From the NCBI GenBank assembly GCA_029265455.1, contig JAJUJF010000007.1:1-37093 (forward strand): a stretch of DNA of 37,093 nt. The letters run 5' to 3'. Each line of letters opens with the position of its first letter. The stretch's first letter is position 1. Below, piece after piece: positions 1-8,231 of this stretch. The notes under the pieces are model-generated. The model worked only from the letters and a program-made list of their open reading frames with translations, ran no database searches and was not told the DNA's origin. This DNA is from Paracoccaceae bacterium. Lineage in GTDB: Bacteria; Pseudomonadota; Alphaproteobacteria; Rhodobacterales; Rhodobacteraceae. The position numbers and the translations under genes were made by a program.

Positions 1-2
1 AG

Positions 3-668
3 GCCGACGTCGAAGTCGTGGACGAGGGAGAGGAACCGGCTGCGGGCGATCCTGCGACGACGGCCGACGATCCGATGGCACCAGATGAGCCGGCGGCAAC
101 GGAAGAGTCGGCGCCAGCAGACCAGCCGATGACACCAGACGAGCCGATGGCAACAGAAGAGCCGGTGGCAGGTGATGAAGGCGGGATGGCGGCGGAAGAC
201 GAAGCGCCGGCTCCGACCCCGGATGTGCTGGTGATGGAGCAGGGCGCTGATGAGCTTCGTGGTGACTGGATAATGGGCACGACGGTGGTGTCACCCGATG
301 ACGAGACGATCGGCCAGATCCAGGACGTGATCATCACGCCGGATGGGCAGATCACTTCGGCGATCCTGTCTGTCGGGGGGTTCCTCGGACTTGGGGCAAA
401 GAATATCGCGGTCGACTGGAATGAACTCGAGATCGCGCAGGACGGGCAGGAGATCACGCTCAACATCACCCGTGAAGAGGCGGAGCAGGCACCGGAATAC
501 GCCTTCCGGGATCAGGCGCAACCGGCGGAGCCGGCAGACGCCGAAGCCCCTGCGGAGGACGCTCTCGGAACGGAACCGGCCGAGGAGCCGGGCATGGCGC
601 CCATGGATGATCCCGCGATGCCACCCGCTGAAGAACCGGATGCACCTGCCGAGGGCGCGAACCAGTAG
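3..668 (+). CDS. PRC-barrel domain protein, 5' end outside window
   Basis: The reading frame is open back to the first base, so the true start and any signal peptide lie upstream. The ORF track begins at an internal GTG (18), which is unlikely to be the start because it opens directly in low-complexity sequence. The first ~75 visible residues are an acidic Pro/Ala/Glu linker with imperfect repeats of the type PDEPMATEE. A PRC-barrel follows (about residues 80-150 from the GTG), with the motifs TIGQIQDVII and GGFLGLGAKNIAV, then an acidic Pro/Ala-rich tail. PRC-barrels are small beta-barrels found in photosynthetic reaction centre H subunits, RimM and many envelope or stress proteins. The barrel closely resembles that of the protein at 20817-22079, so the two are paralogues. 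The specific function is unknown. A terminator-like hairpin follows the stop codon. Confidence 0.8.
   Translation, partial: ADVEVVDEGEEPAAGDPATTADDPMAPDEPAATEESAPADQPMTPDEPMATEEPVAGDEGGMAAEDEAPAPTPDVLVMEQGADELRGDWIMGTTVVSPDDETIGQIQDVIITPDGQITSAILSVGGFLGLGAKNIAVDWNELEIAQDGQEITLNITREEAEQAPEYAFRDQAQPAEPADAEAPAEDALGTEPAEEPGMAPMDDPAMPPAEEPDAPAEGANQ
75..161 (+). repeat. 54-bp spaced direct repeat in the acidic linker
   Basis: Two closely similar 33-bp blocks, beginning at 75 (ATGGCACCAGATGAGCC) and 129 (ATGACACCAGACGAGCC), lie exactly 54 bp apart. They encode near-identical APDEPAATEE / TPDEPMATEE segments. The spacing is a multiple of three, so expansion or contraction would keep the frame. It is an internal coding repeat rather than a mobile element. 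Confidence 0.6.
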
Positions 669-696
669 GATCGCCGTTCCGACAGGCGAACGGGGC

Positions 697-718
697 GGGC
701 AGGGGCCTGCCCCTTTTT
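697..718 (+). terminator. Rho-independent terminator after the PRC-barrel gene
   Basis: GGGCA and TGCCC form a stem around a six-base GGGGCC loop and are followed directly by five Ts. It lies 28 bases after the stop codon, which fits termination of the upstream PRC-barrel gene. Confidence 0.6.
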
Positions 719-993
719 CGGATCAGGTGGCAATTGGTCGCCACAGGCACCTGCGTCTCAGAGAGTTTCCACAGACGCTCTTCCGTTCCGGGTCATCCGC
801 GTGAGTGCCGTGCTCCTCGAGGGGAGCGCGAGTGGATGCCGTAGCCGTGGCAGGCCGATCTGAACGAAGCGCGTCGCCCTGCGTAATACAGGGGCGGGAG
901 CCAGTCCCGCCGGGTCGTGCCTACATGCGCGGGCGCACGATGACGGTGCGAATGCGCAAGGGCCGGCGCGGTTCAGTCAGAAGGAGAACACGG
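719..993. other. Non-coding stretch upstream of the dodecin gene
   Basis: No convincing gene lies here. The track ORF starting at 805 is the dodecin frame extended upstream with Arg-rich sequence unlike any dodecin. The only clear structure is a short inverted repeat at 893-911 (GGCGGGA, five-base loop, TCCCGCC). A promoter for the dodecin gene is expected here, but I cannot point to convincing -35/-10 boxes. Confidence 0.4.
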
Positions 994-1197
994 ATGAGCG
1001 TAGCACGTGTGACCGAGATCACCGCCACCTCGACCGACAGTTTCGAGGATGCGATCAGGAAGGGAATCGACCGGGCCTGCAAGACGCTCCAGAACGTGCA
1101 GGGGGCGTGGATTCAGGAGCAGACCATCACTGTCCAGAACAACCAGATCACCGCGTTCAAGGTCAACATGAAGGTTACCTTCGTGCTGAACGATTGA
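994..1197 (+). CDS. Dodecin family flavin-binding protein
   Basis: Encodes 67 residues, the usual dodecin length. Dodecins form hollow dodecamers that bind flavins such as FMN, riboflavin or lumichrome in pairs, and are thought to buffer or store flavin. The pattern is typical: an N-terminal strand (VARVTEITATS), one helix (FEDAIRKGIDRACKTLQNVQGAW) and two C-terminal strands ending KVTFVLND. Trp39 sits where the flavin-stacking Trp of dodecins is found. The ATG at 994 was chosen over the upstream track start because AAGGAG lies eight bases before it and the product then matches the family length. The gene is monocistronic and faces the cold-shock gene, with a strong bidirectional hairpin between them. 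Confidence 0.9.
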   Translation: MSVARVTEITATSTDSFEDAIRKGIDRACKTLQNVQGAWIQEQTITVQNNQITAFKVNMKVTFVLND

Positions 1198-1227
1198 TAT
1201 TGACCAGGAACTGGCTACGGAAAAGGG

Positions 1228-1258
1228 AAAGGGCGGCGCCGGGGTGGCGCCGCCCTTT
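1228..1258. terminator. Bidirectional terminator between dodecin and csp
   Basis: A perfect 13-bp inverted repeat (AAAGGGCGGCGCC / GGCGCCGCCCTTT) with a five-base GGGGT loop. It has short T-rich ends on both strands and lies between two convergent genes, so it can serve both. Confidence 0.8.
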
Positions 1259-1295
1259 GTAGATGAGGCCGGTAGGCGGCTTGCGCCGCGGCAGC

Positions 1296-1502
1296 TCAGG
1301 CGAGCTGGAGGTTGGTCGCGGATTCGCGGCCGTCGCGGCCGGTCTCGAGGTCGAAGGTGACCTTCTGGCCATCATCGAGATGGCTGATGCCGGCGCGCTC
1401 GAGAGCGGTGGCATGGACGAAGACGTCCTTGCGGCCGTTCTCGGGCTGGATGAAGCCGAAACCCTTGGTGGAATTGAACCATTTCACGGTGCCGTTGGCC
1501 AT
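1296..1502 (-). CDS. Cold-shock protein (CspA family)
   Basis: A 68-residue single cold-shock domain protein, the standard length. It binds single-stranded RNA or DNA and acts as an RNA chaperone in the cytoplasm. The RNA-binding motifs RNP1 (KGFGFI) and RNP2 (VFVHA) are intact, as is the N-terminal NGTVKWFN. The ATG is preceded by AGGGAGA at a normal distance on the minus strand. It is a single-gene unit ending at the shared terminator. The 286-bp region upstream is shared with the divergent BrnA-like gene and carries an 11-bp tandem repeat. The sequence does not show whether it is cold-induced or constitutive. Confidence 0.95.
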   Translation of the reverse strand: MANGTVKWFNSTKGFGFIQPENGRKDVFVHATALERAGISHLDDGQKVTFDLETGRDGRESATNLQLA

Positions 1503-1679
1503 CGTGATGTCTCCCTATCGTGGTGCTGCCCGCAGGGTGCGGCAGCCTGGCGCTGTCAGCAAAATCGAAAAACTGCAGCCGCTTGGGGAGACAGTGGTCG
1601 AGAGTGATAACGTTGCGAGAGGCAAGGTGGGGGATCGGGCACCGGATTGCAAGGGCCAATCGCGAGGGCCGGAAAGGCG

Positions 1680-1723
1680 ATGCATATTCGATGCAGATTT
1701 CATGCAGCTTCCGTGCAGATGCC
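1680..1723. repeat. Four tandem 11-bp repeats (RTGCAgaTTCC-like)
   Basis: The blocks ATGCATATTCG, ATGCAGATTTC, ATGCAGCTTCC and GTGCAGATGCC begin at 1680, 1691, 1702 and 1713, an exact 11-bp period. The common core is (A/G)TGCA followed by TTC-like bases. The array lies 66 bp before the start of the BrnA-like gene and about 180 bp upstream of csp on the opposite strand. A period near one helical turn would put equivalent bases on one face of the DNA, as in cooperative repressor sites. The role is inferred only. Confidence 0.55.
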
Positions 1724-1788
1724 GGGGATCAACCGGATGGCAACCCGCCCGTGGCATCCTTGCGGCTCACCCCGGCACGAGGACGACG

Positions 1789-2121
1789 ATGGACAACCGC
1801 AAGCGCACCCGGCGCGAGGCGCGCAGCCATGAAGAACTGATGAGCGAGCTCGAGGAGATGGAGACGTGGTGGCGGGACTACCGGCTCAAGCAGCGGATGA
1901 TCCCGGACGAATGGTACCGCCTGCACGAGACAGCGCCCTGCCGGCCGAAGAAGGCGCGGCTGACCGCGGCCTTCGACGCCGATGTCGTACGCTGGTACCG
2001 CAGCCTCGGCCGCGGCTACCAGGCGCGGATGAACGCGGTGCTCCGGGCCTACATGCTGGCGGTTGTCGCCAGGGAGATCGAGGGGGTGGGTGACCGCGAC
2101 GGGGCGGGGAGGCCGATTTGA
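1789..2121 (+). CDS. BrnA-like antitoxin / DUF4415 family protein without toxin partner
   Basis: Encodes 110 residues. The C-terminal half has the BrnA/DUF4415 pattern: KARLTAAFDADVVRWYRSLG followed by GYQARMNAVLRAYM. This is a ribbon-helix-helix-type DNA-binding segment in BrnA, the antitoxin that neutralises the BrnT ribonuclease and represses its own operon. The N-terminal ~55 residues are charged and rich in Glu, Trp and Arg. The ATG at 1789 has CGAGGA upstream; the track's longer start (1312) runs antisense through csp. No BrnT-like ORF lies next to it: upstream is the divergent csp and downstream the minus-strand HEPN gene. It is either an orphan antitoxin or a stand-alone regulator. 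The phased repeat just upstream is a candidate operator. Confidence 0.75.
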   Translation: MDNRKRTRREARSHEELMSELEEMETWWRDYRLKQRMIPDEWYRLHETAPCRPKKARLTAAFDADVVRWYRSLGRGYQARMNAVLRAYMLAVVAREIEGVGDRDGAGRPI

Positions 2122-2237
2122 CAGCGGCACAGCAGTAAGGCGTTCGTCAATCCTTGGAGAAGGGCAAAGTGGTCATGTCGCCCGGCTTTGTTGATGGCAT
2201 CTGCCGGCAAGTGATGCTAGCCGCAAAAGAGTGTCAC

Positions 2238-2939
2238 TTATGCTTTCCACTCTTGATCGAATTCTTCTTGATGATCAATAGTAAGCCATTCCGGTAGAGG
2301 TTCAAAGCTTGAAGCGATACGCTTCTTCTCCATCTCCTCGACACCATAATATATGCATGTAAGGAAGCCTAGTTCATCAGGAAGCGGCTTGATGGCATGA
2401 TAAAATGCGGTAGTCTCAAAGAACTCTAAGTGTATCAAGCGCATAGGAGCGATGATTGCCTTAATGGCAGAGGAAATTGTTATTCTGGACGGGTAGTCTA
2501 GGGATGCCTTGTCCTCATTGACCTCATAGTCCAAATGAGCAAGCATTTTGTTGCGGAGAGGCCGTGCAAAAGCAGTGGCATTTTCTGCTTCGTCAATTAG
2601 CATCTTCATCTCGGCAGCGCGAGGAGGGTCCTCTATGAACGCAAGCAAGCCTTTAACCGTTAGGTTCTTGTTCCCTCTATTCTGTGGAGGGTCGGTAAGC
2701 TGACAAACGCCAATAATTATGCGTTCGTAAAGTGCATTCTGAAACGTAAGAGCTACGTATCCTGATGCACGATTTAGAAGAGCAACTCTTTCAGGGTTAG
2801 TACCAAAAAATGCTCGGTATGTATCCCAAAGAGACACTAACCTTATTACATGCTGATCGAGATGATAGAAATAGGATCCAAATCTAGGGCCTAATCTATC
2901 TATATATTTCTGCCTTATAACATCCGAAACACCATCCAT
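2238..2939 (-). CDS. AbiU2-type HEPN domain protein
   Basis: Encodes 233 residues, mostly helical by composition. The HEPN signature R-x5-H appears as RNKMLAH (Arg129 to His135) followed by LDYE, as in the AbiU2 HEPN family linked to abortive-infection systems. HEPN proteins are often metal-independent ribonucleases in toxin-antitoxin or anti-phage systems. Nuclease activity here is inferred from the motif only. The gene is clearly AT-richer than its neighbours and uses codons such as ATA, TTA and AGA that are rare elsewhere in the window, suggesting acquisition. It starts five bases after the stop of the upstream membrane-anchored gene, so the two are probably co-transcribed and translationally coupled. 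No partner antitoxin such as a nucleotidyltransferase is visible. Confidence 0.75.
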   Translation of the reverse strand: MDGVSDVIRQKYIDRLGPRFGSYFYHLDQHVIRLVSLWDTYRAFFGTNPERVALLNRASGYVALTFQNALYERIIIGVCQLTDPPQNRGNKNLTVKGLLAFIEDPPRAAEMKMLIDEAENATAFARPLRNKMLAHLDYEVNEDKASLDYPSRITISSAIKAIIAPMRLIHLEFFETTAFYHAIKPLPDELGFLTCIYYGVEEMEKKRIASSFEPLPEWLTIDHQEEFDQEWKA

Positions 2940-2944
2940 TACAT

Positions 2945-3388
2945 TTATTGTTCCTGCAGAAGCTTAAGGGCATTGTCTGCTTTATCTATTACGTAACCGC
3001 AGTGGGCCGCCACAACCGAGCGCCACTGGTTGGACACCAGCATATACTGGCCATAGAGGTGAGATGAGCTGATAATCTGGAGCTTTTCGAGGTAAACAGC
3101 ATACTGGCCATAAACGTTCATCACAGCTTCCACCTGCAGTGGTTCAAGTGCACCGAGCTGCGGTACAAGAGCATGGAATACAACGTCAATTCTCCGTGAA
3201 GGCACCAAGAAGCTGCCTTCATCGCCATCTTCGGTCTCTTGAAGGTGTTCGCGTTGATTACTCATTGCAGCTTTGAGTTGTATGATTTCGCCACTTAGGG
3301 CAATCCGAACCGAAGATGCCTCTCTCTTCCAATGCCGTTCTGACTGCTTTCGTCCAGCTCGCGCATTAACGATCAAGGTCACTATCAC
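2945..3388 (-). CDS. Membrane-anchored hypothetical protein, main open frame
   Basis: A 147-residue ORF from a GTG at 3388. It opens with half of a hydrophobic helix (VIVTLIVNARAG), followed by a basic stretch (RKQSERHWKREA) and a region resembling small membrane-anchored proteins of unknown function with a segment of the type LVPSRRIDVVFHALVPQLG. The missing first half of the transmembrane helix lies just upstream in another frame (3385-3456), overlapping this start by GTGA. The natural product was therefore probably about 170 residues with one N-terminal transmembrane helix and a cytoplasmic domain. The base composition is low in GC, like the HEPN gene that follows, and the pair looks like one acquired unit. 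I do not recognise a defined function. Confidence 0.55.
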   Translation of the reverse strand: MIVTLIVNARAGRKQSERHWKREASSVRIALSGEIIQLKAAMSNQREHLQETEDGDEGSFLVPSRRIDVVFHALVPQLGALEPLQVEAVMNVYGQYAVYLEKLQIISSSHLYGQYMLVSNQWRSVVAAHCGYVIDKADNALKLLQEQ

Positions 3389-3452
3389 CCTACGAGTGCG
3401 ATGCTGGCAGCGGCTAGAGTCTGGAACTTGGCAAGGACCTCAAGATTCTCCT

Positions 3453-3456
<4 letters not shown>
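3385..3456 (-). pseudogene. Frameshifted N-terminal transmembrane segment of the 2945-3388 gene
   Basis: Twenty-three codons from a GTG that overlaps the ettA stop by four bases (GTGA). It encodes KENLEVLAKFQ then the hydrophobic LAAASIALVG, then TGA. The next ORF, read from the overlapping GTG, continues VIVTLIVNARAG. Together they make one ordinary ~19-residue transmembrane helix with positive residues after it. Adding one G to the GGG run at about 3388-3390 would fuse the frames exactly. This points to a one-base deletion, a sequencing error or, less likely, programmed frameshifting. The alternative is two separately translated, coupled ORFs. Confidence 0.55.
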
Positions 3457-5117
<1,661 letters not shown>

Positions 5118-5231
5118 CGTGCCGGTCCTTCGGAAATCGTGGGAGTTGCGGGCTGTTCTATCCGGGATCGGGAGGGGGTGCAACGCGGGGCCCGAGCGGC
5201 GCGGGCAAGGGGGCGCCACATGCAGAAATCG

Positions 5232-5253
5232 TTGCAAGTCATTGATCTTGCAA
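5232..5253. promoter_or_regulatory. Inverted repeat TTGCAAG-N8-CTTGCAA upstream of ettA
   Basis: A perfect 7-bp palindromic pair with an 8-bp spacer in an otherwise AT-richer patch, 115 bp before ettA and 48 bp after the rsmA stop. The half-site and spacing suit a dimeric transcription factor. It could also be a weak terminator of the rsmA operon, but the bases after it on the minus strand (CGATTTCTG) are not a good T tract. No regulator can be assigned. Confidence 0.4.
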
Positions 5254-5300
5254 TGTTGAAAGTCAGTTATGGCTGGATGGCCTGCCGTTCAACCGGCGCG

Positions 5301-6170
5301 TCAGGTCGCCTCCGCCGGAGGTTGCTGCCGGTCCCGCGCGGCGAGGAGCAGGCTGAGGCGGCACCAGGCTTCGAGGGGGATGCGTTCGGCGCGGTCGGTG
5401 GGCTCCATCCCGGCGGCGCGCAGAAGGTCGGGAGCATCCGGTCCCAGGGAGGCGAGGCTCGAGCGCAGCATCTTGCGGCGCTGGTTGAAGGCGAGGGCGA
5501 CGACGCGTTCGAGCCGGGCGGCATCGGCCGGGAAGCGCGGCTCGGGCAGGCGGTCGAGCCGGACCACGGCGCTCGTCACCTTCGGCGGCGGCGTGAAGGC
5601 CTCGGGTGGGACGGTCATCACGATCCGGGGCTCGGTCCGCCATTGCGCAAGCAGGGCAAGGCGGCCGAAGGCGCGGGTATGGGGCCGCGCGATGATCCGC
5701 TCCGCCACCTCGCGCTGGAACATCAGGGTGAGCGAGTCCCAGAAGGGCGGCCATTCCGGGGGCGTGAGCCAGCGGATGAGGAGTTCGGTGCCGACATTGT
5801 AGGGAAGGTTCGCGACGATCCGGATCGGGGGCGTGAGATGGGGGAGCGGATCGACCGCGAGGGCGTCGCCCTCGATCACCGTCAGGCGGCCGGGATGGGC
5901 GGCGGCGATCTGGTCGAGCGCCGGCAGGCAGCGGTGGTCGCGCTCGATGGCGACGACCTTGCGCGCGCCCTCCATCAGCAGGCCCCGGGTGAGGCCCCCG
6001 GGGCCGGGACCAATCTCCAGCACATCGCTGGCGGCGAGATTGCCTGCAAGACGAGCGATCTTCGCCGTGAGGTTAAGGTCGAGGATGAAGTTCTGGCCCA
6101 GCGATTTCCGCGCGGCGAGGCCGTGTTCGACGATCACCTCGCGCAGTGGCGGCAGGCCGTCGGGGGTCAC
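5301..6170 (-). CDS. rsmA: 16S rRNA (adenine1518-N6/adenine1519-N6)-dimethyltransferase
   Basis: Encodes 289 residues. RsmA (KsgA) dimethylates two adjacent adenines in helix 45 of 16S rRNA during late 30S assembly, using S-adenosylmethionine. Visible motifs are LGQNFILD near the N-terminus, the SAM-binding loop [10 protein letters not shown], the acidic VVAIERD, and the catalytic NLPYN (motif IV). The track ORF extends far upstream in the pdxA antiframe. The real start is the GTG at 6170, which overlaps the pdxA stop by four bases (GTGA), so translation is coupled. It is the last gene of the lptF-lptG-lptD-surA-pdxA-rsmA series. Confidence 0.96.
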   Translation of the reverse strand: MTPDGLPPLREVIVEHGLAARKSLGQNFILDLNLTAKIARLAGNLAASDVLEIGPGPGGLTRGLLMEGARKVVAIERDHRCLPALDQIAAAHPGRLTVIEGDALAVDPLPHLTPPIRIVANLPYNVGTELLIRWLTPPEWPPFWDSLTLMFQREVAERIIARPHTRAFGRLALLAQWRTEPRIVMTVPPEAFTPPPKVTSAVVRLDRLPEPRFPADAARLERVVALAFNQRRKMLRSSLASLGPDAPDLLRAAGMEPTDRAERIPLEAWCRLSLLLAARDRQQPPAEAT

Positions 6171-7171
6171 CGCACGCTCCCTTGCCGGCGCTGCCCGAGC
6201 TCGTGGGCAAGCCGGAGTGCAGCGACGAGACTCGAGGGATCGGCGCGGTCCCGACCCGCAATGTCGTAGGCGGTGCCGTGATCGGGGGAGGTCCGCACGA
6301 AATCGAGGCCGAGCGTTACATTCACGCCGCCCGCGAAGTCTATGGTCTTGATCGGGATCAGCGCCTGGTCGTGATACATGCAGACGGCGATGTCGTAGCG
6401 CGAACGGGCTTCGGGATGGAACATGGTGTCGGCCGGGTGCGGGCCGGTGAGCGCCATGCCTTCCGCGCGCAGCCGGTCGAGCACGGGGATGATGACCGTG
6501 TGCTCCTCGCTCCCCATCGCGCCCTCCTCGCCGGCATGGGGGTTGAGCCCGGCGACCGCGATCCGGGGCCGGTCGAGGCCGAGATCCGCGCGGCCGGCGG
6601 CGTGGACGATGCGGAGGGTTGCCTCCAGCAGTTCCGGGGTGAGCGCCGCGGGGACGGCGGCGAGGGGAATGTGGATCGTCACCGGCACGACGCGGATGCC
6701 GGGCGCGGCGAGCATCATCACCGGCAGATCCGCGCCCGAGAGATGGGCGAGGAATTCGGTATGGCCGGGGAAGGCGAAGCCGGCACTGTCCTTCAGCGCC
6801 TTCTTGTTGATCGGATTGGTGCAGAGCGCGAGCGCCTCCCCGGCCCGCACGAGGGTGGTGCCGCGTTCGATCATCGCGACGATGGCCGGCGCGTTGGCGG
6901 GGTCGGGCTGCCCCGGTTCGGGCGCGGCGGGAAGGGGATGGGGCAGGACGGCGAGCGCCTCCCGACCGGCGGCACCCGCGGCCTCGCCGGGAGCCGCAAC
7001 TTTCCGCAGCGGAATGGCGAGGCGCTCGGCAAGGGGCGCGAGCCGGGACGGATCGGCGAGGAGCACGAAAGGAACCTCGCCCCCGAGCCTCCGCCATGCC
7101 TTCAGCGCGATCTCCGGGCCGATCCCGGCAGGATCGCCGAGGGTGAGGACGACCGGAAGATCCGGCCTCAT
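6167..7171 (-). CDS. pdxA: 4-hydroxythreonine-4-phosphate dehydrogenase
   Basis: Encodes 334 residues, normal for PdxA. It oxidises 4-phosphohydroxy-L-threonine with NAD to give 3-amino-2-oxopropyl phosphate in the DXP-dependent pyridoxal 5'-phosphate pathway. Family motifs are [14 protein letters not shown] at the N-terminus, [15 protein letters not shown] and, toward the C-terminus, [11 protein letters not shown], with [16 protein letters not shown] closing the active site. Metal-binding histidines are present in GHTE, MYHDQ and SPDHG. The ATG overlaps the surA stop by four bases (ATGA) and its own stop overlaps the rsmA start, so all three genes are translationally coupled. Confidence 0.97.
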   Translation of the reverse strand: MRPDLPVVLTLGDPAGIGPEIALKAWRRLGGEVPFVLLADPSRLAPLAERLAIPLRKVAAPGEAAGAAGREALAVLPHPLPAAPEPGQPDPANAPAIVAMIERGTTLVRAGEALALCTNPINKKALKDSAGFAFPGHTEFLAHLSGADLPVMMLAAPGIRVVPVTIHIPLAAVPAALTPELLEATLRIVHAAGRADLGLDRPRIAVAGLNPHAGEEGAMGSEEHTVIIPVLDRLRAEGMALTGPHPADTMFHPEARSRYDIAVCMYHDQALIPIKTIDFAGGVNVTLGLDFVRTSPDHGTAYDIAGRDRADPSSLVAALRLAHELGQRRQGSVR

Positions 7172-8100
7172 TGCTCCACGATCAGCGCGTCGCCCAGCAG
7201 GTCCTGGAGATAGCCCTGGCCGAAATTGGTGATGCGCTGGTTGAAGAGCTGTTCGCGAAGCTGCCGGCGGCGCTCGGCCTCGGGCACGTCGGGCAGGTCC
7301 TCGGGCTGCTCGAGATCGATCGAGACGAGGCGCAGGATGGCAAGGCCGCCAGAGATCGGAATGGGATCGGTGATCTGGCCCGGCTCCATGAGGAGGACCT
7401 GGCCGCGCAGCGCCGGGGGAAGCTGGGTCGCGGGCATGGCGGGAAGGGCACCCCCCTGGGCGGCGCTGCCGCTGCGGCTGTAGCGGCTGACGGCGGTGTC
7501 GAAACTCATGGCGCCGCTGCGGATGTCGCGCGCGATACGGTCGGCGAGCGCCACGGTCTCGGCCTCGCCATGTTCGGCGAAGGGAATGGCGATCTCGGCG
7601 AGGCGGACGATCTCGACCGGCTGACCCTCGGCGAGGTCGAGCGCGCGGTCGATCTCGAGGGGCGTGGGCATCGCGCGGGAGCGGAAGCGGCTGGAGACGA
7701 GCTCGCGCCAGGTGACGCCGGCCTCGACGAAGTCGCGCAGCGTCTGCCGGTCGATGCCGCGGGCGGCGAGGACGCGATTCACGTCCTCCACGCTGATGCC
7801 GCGCTGCTCGGCAAATTCCTCGATCCCGGCGGTGATGTCCTCGTCGGAGAGCTCGATTCCCGCCTCGCGGCCGGCCTGGACCTTGACGCGGTCCTCCTTG
7901 AGCTGCTCGACCGCGAGTTCGCGCACATCCCCGGTGGCACCGAGCGCCTCGAGGAGGCGGGTGCGCTGCTCGATGTCGTAATGGGTGATGACGGAATCGT
8001 TTACCGTATAGGCCGGCGCGTAGGCGTTCTGCGCCACGCCGGGTCCGGCGAGTGCAAGGCCGAGCGCGAGAGCCGCCGCGAGGGGCCAGGGACGCCGCAT
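7168..8100 (-). CDS. surA: SurA-type periplasmic chaperone / peptidyl-prolyl isomerase
   Basis: Encodes 310 residues, shorter than E. coli SurA because only one parvulin domain is present, which is common in alphaproteobacteria. SurA escorts unfolded outer-membrane proteins, including LptD, across the periplasm. A signal peptide ([19 protein letters not shown]...GVAQ) is followed by a SurA N-terminal helical domain opening [17 protein letters not shown] rotamase domain follows at roughly residues 165-270 (LAEIAIPF ... [12 protein letters not shown] ... [10 protein letters not shown]). The ATG at 8100 was chosen because GGAGAAACG precedes it and a clean signal peptide follows; the track start at 8376 lies inside lptD. 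A 131-bp gap separates it from lptD, so an extra promoter is possible. Confidence 0.9.
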   Translation of the reverse strand: MRRPWPLAAALALGLALAGPGVAQNAYAPAYTVNDSVITHYDIEQRTRLLEALGATGDVRELAVEQLKEDRVKVQAGREAGIELSDEDITAGIEEFAEQRGISVEDVNRVLAARGIDRQTLRDFVEAGVTWRELVSSRFRSRAMPTPLEIDRALDLAEGQPVEIVRLAEIAIPFAEHGEAETVALADRIARDIRSGAMSFDTAVSRYSRSGSAAQGGALPAMPATQLPPALRGQVLLMEPGQITDPIPISGGLAILRLVSIDLEQPEDLPDVPEAERRRQLREQLFNQRITNFGQGYLQDLLGDALIVEQ

Positions 8101-8143
8101 TCGTTTCTCCGTTCCTGGGCCCGGGGATGCGGGCCGTCCATTC

Positions 8144-8163
8144 TTCGCGTTTATCGACGCGAA
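8144..8163. promoter_or_regulatory. Short inverted repeat upstream of surA
   Basis: TTCGCG and CGCGAA are separated by eight bases (TTTATCGA) in the lptD-surA gap, about 45 bp before the surA ATG. It may be a small hairpin in the intercistronic RNA or a protein site. The evidence is symmetry alone. Confidence 0.25.
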
Positions 8164-8231
8164 CACGCGCATTCGTCTAGCGGTTTCCCGACTCCCCGTC
8201 CATCGGAGCCGACAACTGCGGGCGGATTCCC

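Noticed and set aside
2184-2194. GGCTTTGTTGA resembling the terminal inverted repeat of IS903-like elements next to the AT-rich cassette
   Set aside because: Only 11 bases match from memory, with no second end near ettA and no transposase remnant. A chance match is likely.
3385-3390. Programmed ribosomal frameshift signal at the split membrane gene
   Set aside because: The junction lacks a recognisable slippery heptamer and no downstream stimulatory structure is evident, so a mutation or read error is favoured. It is kept only as an alternative.
5301-7097. 598-residue reading of the rsmA frame
   Set aside because: The upstream half is an out-of-frame translation of pdxA. RsmA homology begins at the GTG overlapping the pdxA stop.
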